DNA of 64,000 nt. Source: Ailurus styani (Eukaryota > Chordata > Mammalia > Carnivora > Ailuridae). The stretch covers positions 2,522,411 to 2,586,410 of the forward strand of contig LNAC01000108.1 in assembly GCA_002007465.1 (NCBI GenBank), given 5' to 3'. Below, in pieces: positions 55,363 through 64,000 of the stretch (positions within the stretch are counted from its first letter, which is position 1; each line of letters starts with the position of its first letter). The notes under the pieces were generated by a model. It did no database searches and was not told the origin of the DNA. It saw only the letters and a program-made list of their open reading frames with translations. The position numbers were made by a program, and so were the translations under genes.

Positions 55363-55542
55363 CAGTGGTTCTCCGCGCTGGCTACTTCTTAGAATCATAT
55401 GGAGAAACCTTTAGAAAATACCAATACCCAGACCTCCTTCCCAGAAATTCTGATTCAGTTGGTGTGAGGTGGATTCAGGCATTAGTAGTTTTTAAAATCT
55501 GCCCAGGTGATTTTAATATACGACCAAGTTTGAGAACCACTG
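55363..55542 (+). repeat. MER5A-like hAT DNA transposon (MITE)
   Basis: Terminal inverted repeats are visible: 'cagtggttctc' at 55363 and 'gagaaccactg' ending at 55542. Internal blocks 'cagacctccttcccagaaat', 'tctgattcagttggtgtgag' and 'gcccaggtgattttaatata' and the length of 180 bp fit MER5A. Confidence 0.9.
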
Positions 55543-56229
55543 CTCTAAAAGATGTCACAGGTAGGAGTGACGGCACTTACCATGTGCAGCTCCAGAGAAC
55601 AGAATACATGTGAGTGGATGGAAGTTTTTGTCCCAAGACATTGGAATCCTGTGGTGGCGGACCAGCAGTGGAGGGGAATGGAGTGAGTCAGTGGGAGGGG
55701 TTGAGGCCAAGATCTGGCTCTTCTATGGAAGGTGTTAGCAATTGAGGCACAGCAGGTAGGACAGGTAGATCAACCAGAGAGAGGCACATGGAGGTGGGAA
55801 TAATTTGCAACCAACCTCACATTTATCTACTGAATCTTTGTTAAAAAAAAAAAAAGAAGAACATAGAGGAGTCAACAATGTGGGCAGGATTCCTACCTTC
55901 CTGGGGGTCCCATGGGTGAGAGGTGGTATAATAAGTGTCTCTGTGCAGAAGCAACACTCCAGAGCTATATGGAAGTGTTGGAGCATTATGGGCCAACACA
56001 GCCTTGACCGAGTACATTCACAGCTCCAGTCAGTTGCAGGTGCACAGGAGACAGCATGGTCCTGCCCCCAGGAAGGAGCCTGGCAGAAACTTGGCGGAAG
56101 AGCCAGGGCCCAACTCTCCTGGACCAAATTTTGTACTCAGATGCTGTCCTGGAGGAACCAGTCAGAACCTGAAGCCTCTCTGACTGGGAGTAGTGGCAGC
56201 ATTTGGGACGAAGGGAATGAGTATTCCCC
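55543..56229. other. Unique sequence with a short poly-A
   Basis: A 13-base A run starts at 55841. A 198-codon plus frame at 55805-56401 runs through that A run, unique sequence and a MIR, so it is a chance frame. Confidence 0.4.
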
Positions 56230-56435
56230 CCAAACACCTACTAGAGACCAGGCCCTGTGCAGGGGGTTCGGATCCATCATCCCTTTACTCCTAATGACTT
56301 CCCTGCTAGTTAGGGGAAGTTATGAACATATTTCATATACAGATGTGAAAACTGAGGCTCGGAGAGCTCACATACCCCACCTGGTCATACCCAGGTTGTG
56401 ACTGTGAAGCTCTTTCTGTGGCCCTAAGCTGAGCA
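56230..56435 (-). repeat. MIR SINE, antisense
   Basis: 'cacctactagagaccaggcc', 'cagatgtgaaaactgaggct' and 'ggtcatacccaggttgtgac'. Confidence 0.8.
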
Positions 56436-57129
56436 CCATGCTGCTGGCTGTCTAAACCCAAGACTGAAGTCAGAAAGAGCAGACAGGTTGGCAGGGGTGG
56501 GGAAAGCCACACCAACCCCCTGCTAGGCCAGGCCCTCCCTCGTTCCCAGAAAAGAAGATACAGAACTTGTTGGGTTTTGGAGCCCTGAGAAGTCAAGGCA
56601 GAAGTGGGGGGCATACAGCATGCTGTGTGGGGGATATGGGATGGAGGATGAGCAGGAGCTCAGTGCTATATGGTGCTGGTTTCTCTAAGCCAGAAACCTG
56701 AAGAAGCCTCACATCATCTGCCAAATGGGAACAGCCTCTGTGCTGTTCCTTGCCATGGGGTGATGGGGATGCAAGAGGTTTAGAAATATTACAGACCCCA
56801 AATGGGGCAAAGTCACCTTGCCCCCTGAGATGAAGCATGATCCCCTAACACCCCTCACACACAAATAGGCACACGTACACACAGACACAGACATGTGAAC
56901 ATGTTCATTTATACACAACCTACAAATTTTACCATGTTTATTTCCTTCTTGTCATCCCCAATACTCTGGTAAAGCCTTATTTAAATATTCCAGCCCAGTC
57001 TCAACTAAGCCCAAGTCTTTCTATGCTTGGGCCAGAATAGCAGATCAGCAGTGGAATGCCCCTTAATGCACATGGAAGGCACATGATAAATATTTGGTGA
57101 ATGTGTGAATGACCTTGCATTGTAATTGC

Positions 57130-57196
57130 AATCTTAACAATTCATATGTAGAGAACAGTGAACAAGATTTAATATATTTTATCTCAAATAATCCCA
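57130..57196 (-). repeat. MIR SINE, antisense, part 1 (split by SINE)
   Basis: 'atattttatctcaaataatc' is the antisense MIR before the CAN-SINE at 57211. Confidence 0.6.
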
Positions 57197-57210
57197 TGAC
57201 AGATATTATT

Positions 57211-57411
57211 TTTTTAAGATTTTATTTATTTATTTGACAGAGAGAGAGAGAGAGATCACAAGTAGGCAGAGAGGAAGGCAGAGAGAGAGAGGAGGAAGCA
57301 GGCTCCCCGCTGAGCAGGGAGCCCTATGCGGGGCTCAATCCCAGGACCCTGAGATCATGACCTGAGCCGAAGGCAGAGGCTTAACCCACTGAGCCACCCA
57401 GGTGCCCCCTG
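57211..57411 (-). mobile_element. CAN-SINE, youngest-looking copy, mustelid-type tail
   Basis: Near-consensus in reverse orientation: 'tttttttaagattttattta', (GA)n, 'caagtaggcagagaggaagg', 'gcaggctccccgctgagcag', 'gcttaacccactgagccacc'. The duplication 'tgacagatattatt' (57197-57210) differs by one base from 57412-57425. Confidence 0.96.
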
Positions 57412-57540
57412 TGACAGCTATTATTATTCCCACCTTACAGATGAGGCATCAAAGCTCAGAGAGGTTAAGGCACTTTCCCAAAGATGCACAGCTAGTAACT
57501 GGAACCAGAATATTTAGAGCAGTGAGCCAGGTAAGACTTG
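57412..57540 (-). repeat. MIR SINE, antisense, part 2
   Basis: 'ttattcccaccttacagatg', 'agctcagagaggttaaggca', 'gatgcacagctagtaactgg'. Confidence 0.85.
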
Positions 57541-57574
57541 CACTTATACCGTCTCAAGAATTATTTCGGCCCCA

Positions 57575-57800
57575 GTGTCTGGAAGCTGTCCCAGTCTCCC
57601 CACTCATCAACTCCCATCTCTTTCTACCCCATTACCCTGCCTTCTTTTCTCCAAAGCACATCTCACTGCCTGACTTTAATTACTCATATATTCCTTTGTT
57701 ACAGTCTCTCTCCCGCTAGTTAGTAAGTAAGCTCCGGAGGGCAGGACTCTCTCCCTTATTGTTCATCACCATGTGCCCCATGCCTAGCCGAGTATCCAGC
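57575..57800 (+). repeat. L2 LINE 3' end
   Basis: 'gcctgactttaattactcat', 'agtaagctccggagggcagg', 'ccatgcctagccgagtatcc'. Confidence 0.8.
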
Positions 57801-58539
57801 ACACAAATGTCCCACTGAGCAGCAATTCATGCCTGGCTGAAGGACTGCTCTGGGGGGTCTGATGGGGGATTGGGTGGGTGGAGGTATTCCTGGTGACATG
57901 GCTAGCTCCTCCATGTCCTCCATTGCAAAGGTTCAGTAAACAAACGTGAGGCTGGTTACAAATTATTTCTGCCATCTTTCATACAATGGAGTTAACAGCT
58001 GGCTGAGCTACAATATATCAATTGTATAAATTTCGAGGGCATTTTCATGTTTCAATCTCCTTATGTATTTCTAGTTGACCAAACTTGTTCAAATTGCCAT
58101 TAACTGCAATCCCATCACCTGGCTCACTGGGCAGGAAGGCAGTGTCTGGGGTTTAACTCCTCAAGGGCCATGGAAGGGAGAGGGGAGAGGTCTGGCACTA
58201 TCAAGGCATAGAGAAGGGCCTGCTGTTAAAAGTCAAGCAGCTACTTTCATCTGTAGATCTCATGCTTCGTTTTTCTCTGGGGCCTCTGACCACCTTCCAT
58301 CCAAATCTGTATCCCCTCAGATCCTTCTCTCTTGAGACCTTAAAGCCATTTCCTGCCACATTTCCACCCCAATCAATGATTGATAGAGCCCCTCCTTAAA
58401 TACAATCCCACTTCAAATTCAAAACCATGTAATAGACACGGGGAAGGAGAGATGTTGAGAAACTGGGGCTCTGTTTGGAAAAGTTGCAATCCAGTGGGAG
58501 TAGGGGAAAAGAGGAGCATTAAGAACATTTTAGAGCTTG

Positions 58540-58640
58540 AATAAAATTTTGTTCCTTTCTCTATTCCTGTGCCTGGCACAGAGGCTGGCACATAGCTGAG
58601 GCTAAACAATGTTTTCTGAATAAACAAATGAATGAAGATA
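58540..58640 (+). repeat. L2/MIR 3' end scrap
   Basis: 'gtgcctggcacagaggctgg' followed by 'aataaacaaatgaatgaag'. Confidence 0.6.
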
Positions 58641-58654
58641 ATATAAATACCATG

Positions 58655-58800
58655 CATGAGCTTGGAACTACTGCACTGGCTTCAAATCCCAGCTTCAAAT
58701 GGCTTTAAGTCTACCTCTTTGTGATCTTGAGCCAATCACCTAACCACTCTGAGTGATAGTTTCCTCATCTTTAATGAGCAGAGCATTCAGAGCGGGAAGG
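58655..58800 (+). repeat. MIR SINE
   Basis: 'gcttcaaatcccagcttcaa', 'tgatcttgagccaatcacct' and 'agtttcctcatctttaatga'. Confidence 0.8.
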
Positions 58801-59349
58801 TGTCACATGATTCCCTCCCCTAATTTTCCAGAAGGAGAGAAAATCTTGTAACTGTCAGTAACATGCTAGAACTGCCAAAAGTACATAAAGGAACTAGAGC
58901 GATTGTGAAAGAGAAGTCACGGTTCTATTTATTTTGCAATAATGTAAACTTCACAATTTTTTACTTCCAGATTAAAAAAATAAAAACTCTTCCACTGTTA
59001 AATCTAAGAAATCTATAAACCTCAAACATTGTAACCACCCCCCGACCAAGGTCTATGAGCTAGACAATGCCAGTGGAGTGTTCATGACCGTCAGCCCAGC
59101 CAGGGTGGGTGCTCCCTTTCCTGCAAACAAGGAGGAGGCATTCAAGGAAGTACAGCTCACAGCTGATTGGGGAAAAGCTTCATGGAGCATGTGGAGTGAG
59201 CCCAAGGAAACATAGGATTCACTTACATGGAGATGGGGTAGCTGAGCTGGTATCCCTTGGTGCTGGGCTGATGAGAACTGAGGATAGTTTTGGGTTCTGT
59301 CCTCTCTCAGCCTCAGCCCAGCCTGGCTCCGAAAATAATGACCAAATAA
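58801..59349. other. Unique sequence, no feature recognised
   Basis: Nothing diagnostic; one 104-codon plus frame without domain. Confidence 0.4.
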
Positions 59350-59462
59350 TAATAGTCAATTTATTGACCAGATATTACATGCCAGGTACCATGCTAATTA
59401 CCTATGTGCAGAATCTCATTTAATATTTTTGACTTTCCCACAAAATAGATATTATTATATTC
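59350..59462 (-). repeat. MIR SINE, antisense, part 1 (split by LTR)
   Basis: 'gccaggtaccatgctaatta' and 'gcagaatctcatttaatatt', then 'aaaatagatattattatatt' where the LTR enters. It resumes after 60000. Confidence 0.7.
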
Positions 59463-60000
59463 TGACATGACCCCCAATGATCCCAGTCTCCTGATATTCA
59501 CATAATAATATCTTGTGTAATAATCCTTTTGCCTTGAGAGTGGGCTGGATCTGATGACTTGCTTCTCATGAATAATAGGCAAAGGTGATGACGTGTCACT
59601 TCTGAGATGAGGTTATAAAAGACTGTGACTTCATTTGCCCCCCCCTCTGGTTCTTCATGATGAAGCAAGCTGGCAAGGCCCATGTGGCAAGAAACTGAGG
59701 GCAGCCTCCAGCCAACCACCAGTGGTTAACTGAGACCCTCAGTCTGACAGTCCTTGAGGAACTGAACCTGCCAACAACCCATGCATGTGTGAGAAGTGGA
59801 CCCTTCCCCAGCACAGCCTTCAGATGAAACCGCAGCCCAGTAATGCCTTGACTGTAAGACGCCCTGAGCAGAGGACTCAGCTAAGCCAGGGCTGGCTTCC
59901 TGATCCACGAAAACTGCAGGATAATAAATGTAAATGGTTTTCAGCTGCTAACTTTGGGGGAGGGCTGGCTCCTTGTTACACAGCAGTAGGCAACTAATAA
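59463..60000 (+). mobile_element. MLT1-like solo LTR (ERVL-MaLR)
   Basis: Ordered LTR blocks: 'gtctcctgatattcacataa', 'gatctgatgacttgcttctc', 'gaggttataaaagactgtga' (TATA region near 59612), 'aggcccatgtggcaagaaac', 'ccttcagatgaaaccgcagc', 'ctgcaggataataaatgtaa' (poly-A signal AATAAA near 59922) and end 'agtaggcaactaataaaatt'. No viral genes adjoin it. It is an ancient dead solo LTR. Confidence 0.8.
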
Positions 60001-60140
60001 AATTATTATTCCCATTATATAGATGAGAAAACCAAGGCTTGGAGAAATCACCAAGCTTGCATGGGCCACACAGGGAGTAAGTGGAGGAGCCCAGATTAGA
60101 CCCAAAGTTTATCTGACATTGACGTCTGTATTCTTGCCCA
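60001..60140 (-). repeat. MIR SINE, antisense, part 2
   Basis: 'ttattcccattatatagatg', 'gaaaaccaaggcttggagaa', 'ccacacagggagtaagtgga'. Confidence 0.8.
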
Positions 60141-60734
60141 CCGTGCACTCCTGCCTCTGCTCTGGGACCTTACACTCCAAAGCTAACTGGCTTTCCCATC
60201 ACACATTATGAGCACTTTTACATACCTGTCCATGGCTCTCTTGTTCAGGGACTTGTCTTTATAGGGTTTTGAGGCTTCAGTCACTTTTTGGTGAGAGCCG
60301 GTTGAGGTATATTGATCCCATGACTTCTGATGTCACCTTGGATGTACACATGACCTCATCCCCTGTCTGGAGAAGGTGATGGTGTACAAGACAGTGGCAA
60401 AGAAATAGGGGAGGGAGGGAAGTGATGGCCAGGAGATGGGAGAGCCAATGGTCATGTCCTTTGTAAAGCACCCCTGTCACTTTCCTAGGCACCCTCAACC
60501 CTCATTCCTGAGCATTCCCTTGTAGTCACTCCACCCACCTTCCGGTTCTAGGTAGTTTTGTCATAAGCATCTTTGCTGTACACATTTTTGCCATATTTTC
60601 ACCACAAAACTAATTGGCCCTAAGGCAATTTTGCCATCACAGATAAATCCACAAAAAAATAAGAGGGACATTCCTTAGGAAGGACATAATGAAACATGAA
60701 CAATGAAGAACAAAATTTAAAAGACTTTATTGCA

Positions 60735-60961
60735 GGGGCACCTGTGTGACTCAATCAGTTAAGCGTCTGACTCTTAATTTAGGCTCAGGTCATGATCTCA
60801 GGGTCTGAGATTGAGCCCCACCTTGGGGCTCCGTACTCAGTGCAGAGTTTGCTTAAGACAATCTCCCTCTCTGTCTCTCTCCCTCTGTCCCCCCCCCAAC
60901 TGCTTCTGCTCTCTCTCACTCTCTCTTTCTACAATAAATAAATAAATCTCTTTTTTAAAAA
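60735..60961 (+). mobile_element. CAN-SINE inserted in the MULE relic
   Basis: Head 'ggggcacctgtgtgactcaa', 'tcagttaagcgtctgactct', B-box region 'gagattgagccccaccttgg', TC/CT tract and 'aataaataaataaatctctt' tail. The duplication 'actttattgca' (60724-60734) has one mismatch to 60962-60972. Confidence 0.95.
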
Positions 60962-61073
60962 ACTGTATTGCAAAATACAAAGTATTTGAATACATTTAAA
61001 ATATGTATAGATTCATGGTACCACTGTGCAAATAACTGATTTTATTTAGTGGATTGTACCTATGCACTTGTCT

Positions 61074-61448
61074 TCAGAGTCTTTTGGCCATACTATTACA
61101 CATTTCTTTTCGCTTGTGGATTTGACTTCTTGTCCAGCATTGCACTTCTTCAACTTTCACTAAAATTTCTTCCTTCACATGTATCTGTTTCCAAAAACTA
61201 GGATGCATGTTCGTAAATGAACTTTGCATTGCAATGTGAAATCCTTCTCCACTGTTGTTCTTTCTTGGCATATTGTCACGTGTCCATTGACAGTCATTCC
61301 AAAGTCCTCTGGGAAATGTGAGTTCAAACTTTGCATCACAGTCCAGACCATTATGAGGGCTAAGATTTATATAACATAAAAATGGGAGGATTGGGTCAGT
61401 GAAGAAATGAAAACAAACTGCCAACCACTCAATGAAACAAACTGTCAA
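61074..61448 (-). pseudogene. MULE transposase C-terminal fragment
   Basis: A 124-codon open stretch without a credible start. Around residues 45-94 it reads FPRGLWNDC, a spacer, then PRKNNSGEGFH (nt 61268-61236), a spacer and HPSFWK (nt 61205-61188) followed by acidic/basic KEEI. The pattern '(P)R-x-NN-x-x-E-G/S-x-H ... HP-x-(I/F)W-K ... K-E-E' is the C-terminal signature of MULE/FLYWCH-associated transposases, which cut and paste DNA with a DDE active site. The catalytic DDE part and zinc-finger part are not present here, so it is truncated and inactive. It lies just inside the right inverted repeat, as expected for such an element. It could be an exapted fragment, but nothing shows expression. 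Confidence 0.6.
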
Positions 61449-61560
61449 AACAACCCGTCAGCTGGGGTTTTTTTTATGCTTTAGGGCAAAATTGCTTGAT
61501 GCTGAGCTAGTCATGGGGTGAAAATGCTAGCAGCAAAGACACTTAAAGCAAAAATACTGG

Positions 61561-61739
61561 ACATGCCCCCTTCCTGACCCCACCCTCATCAGCAGTTCCT
61601 CAGGGACCCCCAAAGCCAGCCCTTGATGCTACCTCACTTGTGCCAGATTGCTGAAAGTCTGAGCAGGCCAGCACCAGATTTGCCCTGCTCACAGCTCTCT
61701 GCCAGAGCAGATGGACTCAGGGCATCCATAACCCAGGGT
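61561..61739. other. Unique sequence after the MULE relic
   Basis: No feature recognised. Confidence 0.4.
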
Positions 61740-61960
61740 GCCAGAGTCAGCTGTATTTGGTTCCATCCCCATTCTACCATTCATGCTCTGTGTGACCTCA
61801 AGTCCTCTTCAGCCCCAGTTTGTTCATCTGTAAAATGGAAATAATAACAATAGTAATAAAGTTCTTAATCTAGTACATCTTAATCTAATCACATCTAGTA
61901 CCTGGCACGTGTTCAACACTCGACAAGTGTATTAACACTATTATAGTTATTATTTCCTTA
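61740..61960 (+). repeat. MIR SINE
   Basis: 'tgctctgtgtgacctcaagt', 'cagtttgttcatctgtaaaa', 'agtacctggcacgtgttcaa'. Confidence 0.85.
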
Positions 61961-63499
61961 TTTGCAAAATTGGGACAATTCTGTATTTCATAAAACTATT
62001 CTTTGGTGTCAAACACGTCACTGTTGCATAGACAACTGAGAAGGAAAAATGCCCTCCAATATAACCCCACTGACCAGAACGCGTTTGTTCCCACTTCTAA
62101 GACTGTATCTTAGAATCAATGAACCACAGAACGAGTGTGCGCCTCACAGAGCTGCTGTGGGTTGGATGGGGTAATGCCATGGTGCTCAGTAAATGTTGAG
62201 GGACTGGATGGAGACTGGACTCCCATCCAGTGCTCTTCACACTCTGCAGCCAGTGCCCACTCTGCTCCCCTGAGGCACCCACAAGGCAGCAGGACAGACT
62301 GGCAGAGAGGAGGCTTCCATGAACCCACTCGCTGCACATCGCTCAGCTCCAAGACCCCCACCTGGCAGAGCCGTCCTTCCTGCCGCCCAGGGAGACGGCC
62401 CCAACCATCATGAGAGGCCTCCTCTCCTGCAGCTGTCCCACAGGCAGCAGCCCTGTGGGACAGCATTCAGCCTGCCTGCCTGAACAGCAGCGTCCCTGGC
62501 GTTCCTCCTGAGATTGCCCCTCTATGCCTCAGTGTCCTTCTCTGCAGAACGGGGCTGATGACTCTTACTTCCTGAGACTACTATGAGAAGCCCTCAAGAC
62601 AATGTCCATGCTCAGACGTGAGGAGCTTGCCCCCCAGAAGGAAGTCCCCTAGCCGTCTCCACTGCCCACCTCACCTCCTCCCAAGCCCAAGAAAGTTCAG
62701 CAACTTCTCTCTCCTTGTCAGGTCCAGCCGATCCCCCCAAAGCCAGTGTCTGCGGGGCCTCCAAGCCAGGAAAGGGGGTGTCAGCCAGAGGCCTCTCCCT
62801 AAAGGCCACCTGAGGCTAGGATTGCACAGGCCCCTCTTGATGCTTCCTTAAGATCTTCCCAGGATCTGCCTTCTGTTCCTTCAGCAGTGGGAACCCAGAC
62901 TGCAAGTTGAGCAAGCCTAGTGAATAAAAGCATCTGGATCATCCTCCCCGCAGACCCTCAAAAATACAAGTTCAGGCTCCTGTGCATCCACGTCTCTCTC
63001 CCAAGCACCTCTGTCTAGGAGCGTGTGTCCCTCCTCTGCCACTTCCTGCCATGGTGGCCAGGACTGAGATCACCTCTCGCAGGGCCACTGAGGCAGAACC
63101 GACACAGGCACCCCCACCCCCAGCGCAGAGATTCTGGCTCACCTAGGACCAGCTCGCAGCAGCTGCTTGGAAATAACAGTCCCCCTCTCTTGGTTATGAT
63201 GAGCTCCTTATCTCTCTGTGCAAATTAGGAGCACTTCATGGTAATCCAGCCCCGCTCCCCGCCTCAGCAGACTCTCTGAAATAAAAACGCTGGAACTGAG
63301 TCATCAAACATTTAAGCTCCCCCACCACCCCATCCCCCCAGCAGTCACGCCTATGAGGAGAGAATGATGCTGCCTGTCCTCCCCAGCCTGAGCCCTTCGC
63401 CGGGGATCCAGGTGTCCGAGGGTCCGTGATCAGCTTCCCCACACCAGTCATATGGGGGCCCGCCCTGTGAGCCCCGCTCACACCCTGCAGAATGCACCA
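61961..63499. other. Unique GC-leaning sequence
   Basis: 62095-62210 may hold a MIR/L2 3' scrap ('tgctcagtaaatgttgaggg'). The frames of 92-116 codons here have no domain. Confidence 0.4.
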
Positions 63500-63720
63500 G
63501 TAGTAATACCCATCATTTACAGAGACCTCAGGACCACCCAAACCCAGCCAGGCACAGGGCCAAGTGCTTTGCATGAGTAAGTAACCTCATCTAAGACTTA
63601 TGACAGCCCTGTGAGATGGGGGTGTTAGCGCCATTTTTCAGATGAAGGGCAGTGGGGTGTGGCGCTTTGGCCAAGGTTGCAGTGCTGGCAAGGGGGGGAA
63701 GTGAACTACAGCTCCTCCAC
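63500..63720 (-). repeat. MIR SINE, antisense
   Basis: 'ggccaagtgctttgcatgag', 'cttatgacagccctgtgaga', 'ccatttttcagatgaagggc', 'ttggccaaggttgcagtgct'. Confidence 0.8.
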
Positions 63721-64000
63721 CGTCTGAACCACCCTGCCAACTGCGCCCCCGTTCACTGCCACGTGCCCCTGGGGACAGTCAGGGCCTCTTGTCAATGCAC
63801 CTGTATGTACACACTCCCAGAATACGCCCACTCACAGCCTCATGGGTCCAGGCCTCGAAGTTAGATTTTTTCCTCCCTCAAATGGGCCCAAAAGGAGTGT
63901 GAGATGGGCTGCAAACCAGGTGCCCAGGCTACAAAGTGGAAAATCAATTTGTGGTGGAAGGAGCCGCGATCACCCAGAGGTGCCTGGGATGGCCGGCCAG
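63721..64000. other. Unique sequence to window end
   Basis: Nothing recognised. Confidence 0.4.

Larger units (their letters stand above)
60551..61560 (-). mobile_element. Mutator-like (MULE) DNA transposon relic with long inverted repeats
   Basis: The left end (60551-60635) and the reverse complement of the right end (61485-61560) align as imperfect terminal inverted repeats. Shared exact words in order are 'tctttgctg', 'attttcacc' and 'gcaattttgcc'. The left arm has about 10-13 extra bases in its middle. Degenerate ATTTTGCCA words recur in the arms. Between the arms, on the minus strand, lies a transposase-like fragment (61074-61448). Long inverted repeats plus a MULE-type protein fit a MuDR-superfamily element. 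I see no clear 9-bp target duplication. A CAN-SINE (60735-60961) is inserted. Ricksha is the mammalian MULE family I know of; I cannot tell whether this is a copy. Confidence 0.6.

Noticed and set aside
55805..56401. 198-codon plus-strand open frame
   Set aside because: Passes through a poly-A run and ends in an antisense MIR; chance frame.
59463..60000. Intact endogenous retrovirus
   Set aside because: Only an LTR is present; no gag, pol or env-like sequence adjoins this or the 43228 LTR.
1..64000. CRISPR array, bacterial operon, phage or toxin-antitoxin system
   Set aside because: The repeat content is plainly mammalian; spaced direct repeats here are microsatellites or transposon parts.

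Overview
This is a window of mammalian nuclear DNA that is almost entirely noncoding. No open reading frame in it looks like a host gene, and I see no convincing spliced exon, rRNA, functional tRNA, CRISPR array or bacterial-type operon. Twelve copies of the tRNA-derived CAN-SINE, which is restricted to carnivores, show that the source is a carnivoran. Three of them carry a tail variant that I remember from weasel-family (Mustelidae) genomes, and none looks like the dog SINEC_Cf head. A mustelid or close musteloid is therefore my best guess; that step rests on memory, not on a search.

Layout. 1-8400: mostly unique sequence with old L2 and MIR fragments, one hAT-type element and one CAN-SINE. 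8400-14200: a decayed L1 fragment split by a SINE, then unique sequence, then four more SINE events. 14200-18570: unique sequence, an old LTR-like unit, an old unclassified repeat, and a stretch that may be a decayed coding copy. 18570-24600: an L1 cluster. It holds one old L1 that keeps its 5' tandem-repeat leader, ORF1 and ORF2 relics and 3' end, followed by a second L1 3' end and an antisense ORF2 scrap. 24600-31400: GC-richer unique DNA with a weak CpG-rich patch, then L2, hAT and LTR relics. 31400-42000: mixed unique DNA and MIR/L2 with an assembly gap at 33187-33285 and several purine-rich microsatellites. 42000-51000: dense MIR and L2 with an MLT1-like LTR nested in a MIR. 51000-55600: unique DNA, a polypyrimidine tract of nearly 600 bp, and a MER5A-like element. 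55600-64000: MIR, L2 and SINE, a second MLT1-like LTR nested in a MIR, and at 60551-61560 a DNA transposon relic.

The most unusual item is that last element. It has imperfect terminal inverted repeats of about 75-85 bp. Between them, on the minus strand, lies a 124-codon open stretch with the C-terminal signature of Mutator-like (MULE) transposases. A younger CAN-SINE has inserted into it. Mutator-like elements are rare in mammals, so this is the first thing to check.

Several repeat-free, AT-leaning blocks with homeodomain-type cores could be conserved noncoding elements in a gene desert or a large intron. That is inference only, because no alignment was available. Repeat boundaries are estimated by eye and most are accurate only to about 10-30 bp; boundaries set by target-site duplications are more exact.
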